This document shows, one piece after another, positions 9,619 to 17,341 of a stretch of 64,000 nucleotides of DNA (position 1 is the stretch's first letter; every line of letters begins with the position of its first letter). Made by a program: the position numbers and the translations under genes. The notes under the pieces were generated by a model. It was not told the DNA's origin and made no database searches. It was given only the letters and a program-made list of their open reading frames with translations. Origin of the DNA: Bacteroidota bacterium (lineage in GTDB: Bacteria > Bacteroidota > Ignavibacteria > Ignavibacteriales > Ignavibacteriaceae); assembly GCA_021815405.1 (NCBI GenBank), contig JAKAGV010000002.1, positions 248,001-312,000 of the forward strand. Reading direction: 5' to 3'.

Positions 9619-12600
9619 TTATTTAAGTAATATTAATTTTTTAGTTTCAATAAAGGTTGCTGAGCCTGTCGAAGCACCTGCCTGCATTCTATAAAAATAA
9701 ATTCCGCTTCCTAACCGGTTCGCATTAAAGTTAATAGAATAATACCCGGCTTGTTCCTCTTCATTTATTAAAGTAGCTACTTCCTTCCCCAGTATATCAT
9801 ATACTTTAATTGTAACGAAACTGGCTTTAGGAACCGAGTAATTTATTGTTGTTGTTGGATTAAATGGATTGGGATAGTTCTGATTTAATTTAAATTCTTT
9901 AGGCAAATCTGAAGACTCAAGTGCATTTTCTTTTTCAGCAGAATTTTTCATCATCGAATGCATTTGATTATTTTGGATAAATAAGTCCTGCCATGCACCT
10001 TTTAATTCTTCAATCGCTTTGGCATAATTACCGTTAGTAAATTCAGTATCTGCATCAGTTATTTCTTTTTGAATATCGGATAATTTATTATCTTCATGTT
10101 TATCAGTAATATTTGAATTAGAAGAATTATTTTTTACTTCGTCAAATAAGATATCAACAATGTAAAGGTCACCATAATAAATGTCATTTACTATCGGAAG
10201 TAATAATTGATCACTCATCCCTTTATTTATTGCATGTACCAATTCCTCTACTGATTTCTTATCATTTTCAAATACTTTTTGTCCTTTTGCAGATAGATTC
10301 AAATTATCTGACCAATAAATTGAATCCAAACTATTATCTAAAAATCTTTTTGTCTTTGATATGGATTCTGACAAGTCTTTATCTGGATTTGAAGGCAATT
10401 TCATTATTAAAGTGTCGGCATTAGATAGAACAAATTGCGGCAGGTATACTTTATCGGTTAGCACAGTTGTACCGGTTGCACTGGACATAAAACCATAAAC
10501 ATTATAGGCAGTAGCACTATATAAATTTTGTTCTAACTGTATTAAATGATTGTCTCCCGAAGTATTCTCATAAGGGACATAACCGGATTGACCAAAATTT
10601 ATTATATAAGAGTACTCCACATGGAAAGGAGAATAATCATTAAATAAAACTTCGTTTGAATAAATTCCATCTCCGGCAACTTGATCACCATGAGTTCCGT
10701 CATCATACATTTTAGTCATTAGATTAATATTACTATAATCCCAGCCGGTCCAGGATAAAGGCATAACTGAACCAGTAAGATTTAAAGTATTTATTGGCGG
10801 TGCAATCGGGTTACCATTAACATCATGTGCACCTTTTGTATCAACTGTGAATAGTATTTTTGTCGGCGTATTTGTAACAGTACTTAAAGTTAAATCATCA
10901 AAATATCTTGATAACACTATCTTTCCATTGTCAACATCTTGCTGAGTCACGAGGTAAGTTCTATTTGATCCATATTCCCAGGTATCATTAGCTGAATACC
11001 AGAATTTGTATTCAGGCAGCAAGTCACCTGCAGCTAAATTTACTGAATCTTGATAATAATAAACATAAGGATTATTAGGATCCTGCTGCATACTAACGCC
11101 TGGTCCCCAACCGAAAGCTGTTCCTCTTAATTCAACTGTATCGGTAGAAGGATTAAATCTACCGCCCAATTCTTCAATTTGCATGTCGCACTCGTAGCGA
11201 ACAGTTATTGGTTTTTCTTCAGTAGTAAAATACCAAGCAGATGTCCATTCATCCCATGAATTATCTATTTCTGATCTTACTCTCCAATAGTATCCATGAT
11301 TATAAAGCAAATGCTGCTGCAATGAGTAACTAGTATTTGGCGTAGTAATATCAATTATTGGATTTGCAAAATCACTTGTAGTGCTTACTTGTAAATTGTA
11401 ATTACTAGCATTTGCAACTTTCCCCCAAGTAAAGTTCATTAATGGATTTAGGTTATTCTGATTTTGAGAAGGTGAAATCAAAGAAAAAATATTTAAGTAC
11501 GAACTTTGAGTTCTAAAAACTCCTCTGCTTGTACTTAGGAAAACATAACCGTTATTATCGCAATAGATATCATTTATCGAAATATTTTGATTTAATCCTG
11601 GAATTTGCCCCCATGTACTTCCTTCATCAGTTGAATAAAAAATGCCACTAGCGCTATTCCACATGGTAGTAACAAATATTACATTAACATTATTAGTGCA
11701 GACTAATTGTGAATACGCTAAAGGACAATTGATTTTTGTCCAGGTGGACGTGTTATATTCCTTTTTATATAATCCATTTGAAAACGTAGTTGCATAAATA
11801 TTATCATCTGAGTCAGAGGCAAGTTCTTGGATTCTATCATTTGGTAATCCGTTACTTATATTATTCCAAGAGCTTCCTCCATTGGTAGAGCAATAAACAC
11901 CATTTGACCATGAGCCCGCAAAAATATCACCTTTTTTATCAATTATGAGTGAATGAAAATTTTCATTATCTGATAATACTTGCTGCCAATTCTCACCATA
12001 ATCGGTAGATTTATATATACCGGAGCTTTGTGTTGCTGCATATAAGTTATCATTCATATCAGCTTTCACCGAAAAAACAACTGACCAATTAAATCCATTT
12101 GTTTCACTAGACCAGCTCAAGCCATTATCTGTGCTTTTATCTATTCCAATTCCATCCGTTGCATAAATATTTCCTTTTGAATCTACGGTAATCCCATAAG
12201 TCCATGTAGCTAAATTGTTAATGTCTGACCAAGATAATCCGTAGTCATTTGATATACGTACTCCTATTCCCGTAGCGAAGACAAAACCATTATTTGTTTC
12301 AACTAAAGAATTTATATTTAAACCATCTAGACCTGTATTTTTTTTAGTCCACGAATTACCACTATCAGTAGAAAGATATATTCCTGTTGAACCGTCACCG
12401 GCTATGATATAATTGTTTGATGTATGATTAATTGAATAAATATTGGGAAGTGTCATTCCGCTGTTTTTCTGATTCCATGTATTACCGTTATCAGTGGAAA
12501 CAAAAACGCCTGCACCCGAACAAGCGCTGAATATATTCCCATCTTTGACAAAAGCATCTAAACTTATTGTAGGCATTATTTTATTCCAAGTCGCACCCCC

Positions 12601-13266
12601 GTTACTACTTGAAATAAGTCCACCGGTTGGTGAGCTTGTAGAAGCATAAATTGTTCCGTTTGAGTCATTAAATACTTTATATACTATACCATAATTCTGT
12701 ATTGATGAATCAAGAATAATATTCCAGCTGATACCATCGTCAGATGATTTAAATATGTCTCCAATCATTTGCCCATTTACCTTTTGGGTTCCTATATAAA
12801 TATTTCCGTTATTATCGATTGTAATAGAATTAAGAAAATCTTCATTCGCAATTTGAAAAATTAAATTCCATGTTAAGCCATCATCCGTAGATTTATAAAT
12901 TTTCCCTTGGTATGCTACTCCAAATATTTCGTTGTTAGAATTTTCAGCAAATGACCTGATACCTAAATATTGTGTCTGGCTCCAATTAATACCTAGATCG
13001 ACAGATCTCCAATCGTCAAATATAAGCGCCCCAGTATTTGTTTGAAATATTGGATACATTGCCTGAATGTCCAAAACTCTATTCCATGTATTACAATAAT
13101 CAGAGCTTCTAAATATCCCCTGCGTCGAGGAAATAAATATTACGTCATTTTTAGTGACGCTAATTGCTCTTACATCCGTTCCATAAAGCCCTTTACTTTG
13201 AATCCAACTTTGGGCGAATCCATGGCAAATTAATAATAATAAAAAAAGTAGAATTAACTTTTTCAT
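9619..13266 (-). CDS. Large T9SS-secreted protein with BNR/Ycf48-like propeller repeats
   Basis: 1215 residues with an N-terminal signal peptide (about 1-18). Residues ~20-600 contain at least a dozen repeats of the sialidase/photosystem-stability type, each with a line like SSDDGISWNIIL, STDSGNSWTKKN or STDEGSTWGQIP. A fibronectin-like segment (SNYNLQVSTTSDFANP, YYWRVRSEID) follows, then a domain of unknown type with a DGTHGDQVAGDGIYSNEV motif, a charged helical region (~1030-1110) and the sorting domain (NYPNPFNPTTTINYSVP, VYDILGKEVATL). The C-terminus reads YRMQAG-ASTGSAT-FIETKKLILLK; the middle part looks like a short in-frame repeat insertion (see findings). No enzyme residues are evident. 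Role: surface or extracellular protein. Confidence 0.9.
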   Translation of the reverse strand: MKKLILLFLLLLICHGFAQSWIQSKGLYGTDVRAISVTKNDVIFISSTQGIFRSSDYCNTWNRVLDIQAMYPIFQTNTGALIFDDWRSVDLGINWSQTQYLGIRSFAENSNNEIFGVAYQGKIYKSTDDGLTWNLIFQIANEDFLNSITIDNNGNIYIGTQKVNGQMIGDIFKSSDDGISWNIILDSSIQNYGIVYKVFNDSNGTIYASTSSPTGGLISSSNGGATWNKIMPTISLDAFVKDGNIFSACSGAGVFVSTDNGNTWNQKNSGMTLPNIYSINHTSNNYIIAGDGSTGIYLSTDSGNSWTKKNTGLDGLNINSLVETNNGFVFATGIGVRISNDYGLSWSDINNLATWTYGITVDSKGNIYATDGIGIDKSTDNGLSWSSETNGFNWSVVFSVKADMNDNLYAATQSSGIYKSTDYGENWQQVLSDNENFHSLIIDKKGDIFAGSWSNGVYCSTNGGSSWNNISNGLPNDRIQELASDSDDNIYATTFSNGLYKKEYNTSTWTKINCPLAYSQLVCTNNVNVIFVTTMWNSASGIFYSTDEGSTWGQIPGLNQNISINDIYCDNNGYVFLSTSRGVFRTQSSYLNIFSLISPSQNQNNLNPLMNFTWGKVANASNYNLQVSTTSDFANPIIDITTPNTSYSLQQHLLYNHGYYWRVRSEIDNSWDEWTSAWYFTTEEKPITVRYECDMQIEELGGRFNPSTDTVELRGTAFGWGPGVSMQQDPNNPYVYYYQDSVNLAAGDLLPEYKFWYSANDTWEYGSNRTYLVTQQDVDNGKIVLSRYFDDLTLSTVTNTPTKILFTVDTKGAHDVNGNPIAPPINTLNLTGSVMPLSWTGWDYSNINLMTKMYDDGTHGDQVAGDGIYSNEVLFNDYSPFHVEYSYIINFGQSGYVPYENTSGDNHLIQLEQNLYSATAYNVYGFMSSATGTTVLTDKVYLPQFVLSNADTLIMKLPSNPDKDLSESISKTKRFLDNSLDSIYWSDNLNLSAKGQKVFENDKKSVEELVHAINKGMSDQLLLPIVNDIYYGDLYIVDILFDEVKNNSSNSNITDKHEDNKLSDIQKEITDADTEFTNGNYAKAIEELKGAWQDLFIQNNQMHSMMKNSAEKENALESSDLPKEFKLNQNYPNPFNPTTTINYSVPKASFVTIKVYDILGKEVATLINEEEQAGYYSINFNANRLGSGIYFYRMQAGASTGSATFIETKKLILLK

Positions 13267-13536
13267 TTATACTCCATAATTATTTTTAATCATTAGCTAT
13301 TATAAAATTTGTTATATATTGTTCAATAGAATTAATTCACATCAATATTGAATTTGATTACTGAAAAGAATTTTATTTCTTTTAAATTGGATATAATAAT
13401 TTAGTTATGTCCGCATCAGATAGTTTTGAAACGACTTCAGCCTCCGCGCCCTCCTCGCTTCGGCTGTTTGGATTTTAGATTTACTATTTTCGATTGGCGA
13501 TTTAAATCGACAATCAACAATCGTATATCGTAAATT

Positions 13537-14256
13537 TTAATTGTTTACCGGCTGTTCAACAGTCTGCGTAACCTTCGCCGCATGCTTTATAAAGCTCTCA
13601 TCAAAATAATCTTTTACCTTTTCCGGGTTCTCTGCGTTGATGAGAAGAAGTACAAGCATGTTCTTATATAATTGAACTGCAAGCTGTCTGCGAAGTTCTT
13701 TGGTACCGCTGGTTGTGTCTTTTACTTCGCCTTTCTTGCCGGATTGTGCTGACATTGCCTGCATCAGATTGTCATATAATGCCTGCGCTTCTGCAAGTAA
13801 TGCGGCATCAAAATCAGCTTTGTGCACGCTTAGGCTGTCTATAAATCTTTTAAATAGCTTAATGATATTTTTCTTAGTTGCTTTATTATATTCACTTTTT
13901 CCTATAGGATAAATCTCTTCATATTCCGGTGTGCCTACACGGTATTTGTTTTTGATGATCCCTTCTTTTAACGAAATAAAGTTCTTAATATTTTTAACAA
14001 GTTGATTAACACTTATTGTCTTGCCGCTCCGTTGAGAAATATTCAGCGCCTTTTTACCTCGGCTGGCTGAATATTGTGCATATAAAGAATTAGTTGCAGT
14101 GCGGTACTCAATAAACATTGGATTTAACAGATATCCGCCAGCAGTAATTACACTGATTAATTTCATATGCACGCTAGCCATTTTATCAAATTTGTCATCT
14201 CCTATTTTTAATGATAGGAAAGGATTAGCAAAATGAAAAACAAACATCTTAAACAT
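13537..14256 (-). CDS. Conserved-looking protein of unknown function
   Basis: 239 residues, no signal peptide. Patches such as MFIEYRTATNSLYAQYSASRGKKALNISQRSGK, which is basic and Ser-rich, and a helical second half with KSEYNKATKKNIIKLFKRFIDSLSV suggest a soluble, mainly helical protein. No catalytic motif is seen and I do not recognise a named family. Its promoter region contains a tandem array of 40-42-bp units starting 95 bp upstream. The small gene at 43774-44154 has a similar arrangement (array upstream, same strand), so both may belong to one accessory class. The gap on its 3' side (13267-13536) holds only A+T-rich DNA and a short hairpin near 13440-13467. Confidence 0.7.
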   Translation of the reverse strand: MFKMFVFHFANPFLSLKIGDDKFDKMASVHMKLISVITAGGYLLNPMFIEYRTATNSLYAQYSASRGKKALNISQRSGKTISVNQLVKNIKNFISLKEGIIKNKYRVGTPEYEEIYPIGKSEYNKATKKNIIKLFKRFIDSLSVHKADFDAALLAEAQALYDNLMQAMSAQSGKKGEVKDTTSGTKELRRQLAVQLYKNMLVLLLINAENPEKVKDYFDESFIKHAAKVTQTVEQPVNN

Positions 14257-14350
14257 ACTTTGGTTATTTTTTTATAAATGACTTTATAAAGAAAAAATAT
14301 TTAATCTTTTTCATGTTCATATACTCTGCAAAAAATTCCGTTTTCCTTGA

Positions 14351-14599
14351 CTCCAAATTTTATATACATAAAAACTTTTGTTTCGCTATCATTCCAACTC
14401 TGTAGTAGGACAAAAATTTTAATTTACTGAAACTCCAACTTTAGAAAATGAACAAATAATTTATTTTGTTGCCATTCCAAGTTTGGAATATGAACAAATA
14501 TTTTGTTTTGCCGCTACTCCAATTTCGGAGTATGAACAAATAATTTGTTTTGTTACCACTCCAATTCTGGAGTATGAATAAATAATTTGTTTTGTCTAT
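14351..14599. repeat. Tandem array, six ~42-bp units
   Basis: Units begin at 14351, 14392, 14432, 14474, 14516 and 14558; the last four are exactly 42 bp. Each good unit holds two palindromes: ACTCC-N6-GGAGT (ATTCC/GGAAT in the unit at 14474, a paired change) and AACAAATAATTTGTT or close variants. The first two units are degenerate. It lies in the 672-bp gap between the gene starting at 14256 (minus) and the one starting at 14929 (plus). The rest of that gap is A+T-rich with nothing recognisable. Confidence 0.88.
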
Positions 14600-14928
14600 T
14601 CATCGTGAAAAAGATCGAGAAAAACATCTGTTTTGCTTGCACTTTTTGAAAATGGATGAGTAAAACCGTTGATTTACACTCTAATATTTAAAAAACACAC
14701 TAAAAACGTATTTTTAACCCGTGCAAAAAATATTAATATTTATTGCAATTAATAAGTACGCCTAATTTTTACGGTTTGGGAAACTTTTTACAAAATTTTA
14801 AAAAAATTTTCAAGACATTGCTTAGCTGTCAGTTTTAACTAACCTCAATTTGGATTATACCTTGCATAGATTTAAGTTTCTTTTGGGTTTTAATTAATAT
14901 TTAGGTAAAATCACTTTAAGGGCACCTC

Positions 14929-15927
14929 TTGAGCAGGGGTAATCTTCTATATTATATAAATAAAATTCAGAGCGACGAAATTTCTCACGCCGAGCTTCGT
15001 GAGTTTATAGAGATTTGCATAAGTATCTCTCTGTTTATTTTGAATAAGAAGCATCATAGCCTTAAAAAGGTTTTTGCTGATCAAGGTGTTGGCTTTGATG
15101 ACGCTGCAGTTGATGCCATTACACCTCTTTTTATCAAGGATGATTCATTAGATCTTACCGGCATTCATCGCTCACTGCTAAGCTGGCATAAGAAAATAAT
15201 TACTGAAGCGGATGCACATTTTTTTGTCTTTAGAATTATTGCTAATCGTACTGAGCAAACTGTAAGATTAATCTTATTTGAGATTGATCCTTTGTACGGC
15301 AGGATTCTAAGAAATATTGTATATAAGTCTGGTGCACTTGGTTATAAAAAAGTTAATTATGCGGGCACAACTTATCTGCTTGATCTACATGAAACTGAAA
15401 TTACAGGCAAAGTAATCAACGAAGATCATTTTGATAATATTCCGCTTCATATTTCTACTGATAAATTTGGCATAAATTTACCGGATATTTTTAATTATAT
15501 TAAAAATCATACAAATTATTTTCCTGCTATCCCTTTAAATGAATTGGTTGTAAGATTAAAAAACATCTACCGGGATTTAAATTTTAATGAAATTGAAATG
15601 GATAATTTCAGGGTCGATTTAGAAATTAAATACTCAGTCGAGAAATCATTAGCAGCAATTTATAATAAGATTGAAGTGTCATATATTAAAAAAGGAATAC
15701 TTTCCATTGAAGAAGGAGATGTACTAAAATCTGCTCTAAAGGAAGTGTCGGTTGATTTAATGGACGGCGGTATTCAGCATGGTATTGAAGTGTATTTAGA
15801 GCCATATTTTATTCATCTTACAAAGACAGAAATTAGAGAAAAGTATAGGAATATTCTGGATTATTTAATACGTATGCTGAAAAAGGAAATTTTTAAAGAA
15901 TTTGATAGTAACAACTTTCCCAAATGA
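14929..15927 (+). CDS. Unrecognised protein, first gene of an accessory block
   Basis: 332 residues. TTG at 14929 is the earliest start after an in-frame stop (TAA, 14917). Soluble and helical, it has no signal peptide or membrane segment. The stretch from about 55 to 130 (AVDAITPLFIKDD through LFEIDPLYGRILRNIVY) has the feel of a degenerate sigma-region-2-like helical bundle, and the C-terminal third is helical and charged. Both resemblances are weak and I assign no function. It is followed after about 40 bp by the 173-residue gene and, beyond two MITEs, by the Lon-like membrane protein in the same orientation. Confidence 0.65.
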   Translation: MSRGNLLYYINKIQSDEISHAELREFIEICISISLFILNKKHHSLKKVFADQGVGFDDAAVDAITPLFIKDDSLDLTGIHRSLLSWHKKIITEADAHFFVFRIIANRTEQTVRLILFEIDPLYGRILRNIVYKSGALGYKKVNYAGTTYLLDLHETEITGKVINEDHFDNIPLHISTDKFGINLPDIFNYIKNHTNYFPAIPLNELVVRLKNIYRDLNFNEIEMDNFRVDLEIKYSVEKSLAAIYNKIEVSYIKKGILSIEEGDVLKSALKEVSVDLMDGGIQHGIEVYLEPYFIHLTKTEIREKYRNILDYLIRMLKKEIFKEFDSNNFPK

Positions 15928-15968
15928 AGAAATTTAGACCTACTTATTAAATAGAAGTAAAAATTATT

Positions 15969-16490
15969 ATGCCAATTACAGAAGAAGACATATTTCAGTA
16001 TGTTCTATTTCCCGACAAGCTTAGTCCGGATAAAAAAGAATATATAAAGATGAACGAAAGCCAATTTGAGAAGCCGATTGAGTTTTACAAATCTTTCATG
16101 ATCAGCCTGAATGATAAAGAGATTTCTGAACTGGCTAAGAAAGCTGTCAGGAAAATAAAAGCTCTGCAAAAAATAATTTCATTATACCCGGTAGTAAATA
16201 ATAAAATTCCCAGTAATAATTTTACTCTTGCTGCGGCATCGCAAAAGATAGCAGAAAAGCAATATGAATCTTTTACATTTTCGGATGATGACTCAAATTA
16301 TCTGCTTAGATTTATAAAGTACAATGATAAAAGCACATTATACTTCTTCTCAAAAACTGAAAACAAAAATCAAAACTTAAAGATCACTTTACTTCCTGCA
16401 AATTATGTATTGAATATTGAAAATACATCCCGCCAAATTGAGTTAGAATTATTTGACGAAATTGAAAAGATCATGATTGAAGAGGAATAG
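15969..16490 (+). CDS. Unrecognised small soluble protein
   Basis: 173 residues, ATG start. The N-terminal half is acidic and helical (EEDIFQYVLFPDKLSPDKKEYI, FYKSFMISLNDKEISELAKKA). The C-terminal half looks like a small beta domain (NYLLRFIKYNDKSTLYFFSK, KITLLPANYVLNI). No membrane segment and no known motif. The 40-bp spacing and same strand suggest co-transcription with 14929-15927. The stop is followed by A+T-rich DNA and then two tandem MITEs, which now separate it from the Lon-like gene. Confidence 0.65.
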   Translation: MPITEEDIFQYVLFPDKLSPDKKEYIKMNESQFEKPIEFYKSFMISLNDKEISELAKKAVRKIKALQKIISLYPVVNNKIPSNNFTLAAASQKIAEKQYESFTFSDDDSNYLLRFIKYNDKSTLYFFSKTENKNQNLKITLLPANYVLNIENTSRQIELELFDEIEKIMIEEE

Positions 16491-16599
16491 CTCAAACTGT
16501 TAAATTGCTGCATTGTTAAATTGTTTAAGGCAAAATAAATGAGACTTCCAGCTATCAATCTTATTACATTATTTGATCTGCAATTGAAAATATTAATTA

Positions 16600-16723
16600 A
16601 CTGAAGTTACGCAAAATGAATAAAATGATCCATTTGTCATTCCGAACTTGTTTCGGAATCTTTATTTTTAAGCTGTTTTTAGATGCTGAAACAAGTTCAG
16701 CATGACAATTGCGTAACTTCAGT
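16600..16723 (+). mobile_element. 124-bp MITE-like element, copy 3 (variant ends)
   Basis: 124 bp with perfect 16-bp terminal repeats ACTGAAGTTACGCAA(A) and (A)TTGCGTAACTTCAGT, which differ from the common ends (ACTYACGTTACGCACA) at matching positions on both sides. Hairpin arms are as in the other copies, but the right loop reads ACAAG. The duplication AATTA is at 16595-16599 and 16724-16728; the right one is shared with copy 4. Confidence 0.92.
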
Positions 16724-16728
16724 AATTA

Positions 16729-16852
16729 ATTTACGTTACGCACAATTAAGGATCTAATTTACTTTGTCATTCTGAACTTGATTCGGAATCTCATTTTTCA
16801 ACATTTTTGGGATGCTGAATCAAGTTCAGCATGACATGTGCGTAACGTGAGT
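16729..16852 (+). mobile_element. 124-bp MITE-like element, copy 4
   Basis: 124 bp. It starts one base after the AATTA that ends copy 3 and is followed by a third AATTA (16853-16857). The end sequences belong to the common subfamily (left end ATTTACG, right end CGTGAGT), so it is a separate insertion and not a duplicate of its neighbour. Confidence 0.92.
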
Positions 16853-16887
16853 AATTAAATAACTCAAGTTGACCGCTTAACATTGGA

Positions 16888-17062
16888 AACCGTTAAAACG
16901 GTTCGAATTCCTTTCCTTTTTCTCATTAATCAACGGATTAATCCGTTGGTTAATGAAAGAGAAAACGATTTTTGTAACCGTTTCAACGGCTTTTTAATTG
17001 CTTCTTATTCAAGAAAGACCGGGGTGTTATCCTGGTCTATTATATCTAACTCTTTCAGAGTT
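16888..17062. repeat. Cluster of five different palindromes
   Basis: Successive hairpins are AACCGTT-AA-AACGGTT (16888-16903), a 32-bp near-perfect palindrome centred on GGATTAATCC (16924-16955) with complementary flanks TTTTCTC/GAGAAAA, AACCGTT-TC-AACGG (16976-16989), GACC...GGTC (about 17019-17038) and AACTC-TTTCA-GAGTT (about 17048-17062). No gene is seen here; the following stretch to 17341 is A+T-rich and otherwise blank. The first three match the designs at 7170-7231. Confidence 0.75.
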
Positions 17063-17341
17063 AACTGATCTCCCAACCTACACGAGATAGTATTATAGAA
17101 CCGCTTCTCAATTCGATTTAGTAAATTGGTTTGATTTTCAATTTTATTTTAATCAGCATAGAAAATATTACTTGACGAATATACGCATCATTCAAACAAA
17201 CTACATCTTACAGCTATAATTATCTACTCTATGCAGGTATTCAGCAATAAAACAATTAAGCGATTAAACAATTGAATTCTATTTGCGTAAGACGTACCAT
17301 TTCCATAGATTTACGGTAGGGAATACACTACTATAATATTT

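Noticed and set aside
10230-10424. Short frames opposite the large T9SS gene and other long genes
   Set aside because: Composition follows the antisense of the real gene, with no start signals or domains.
14351-14599. CRISPR array
   Set aside because: The units are contiguous 42-bp repeats with no unique spacers, and no cas genes are present. The same reasoning excludes 44305-44535.
14411-14599. Protein-coding 14-residue repeat on the minus strand across the 42-bp array
   Set aside because: Two different minus frames are open across it, there is no start with support, and the palindromes with paired changes argue for a structural role.
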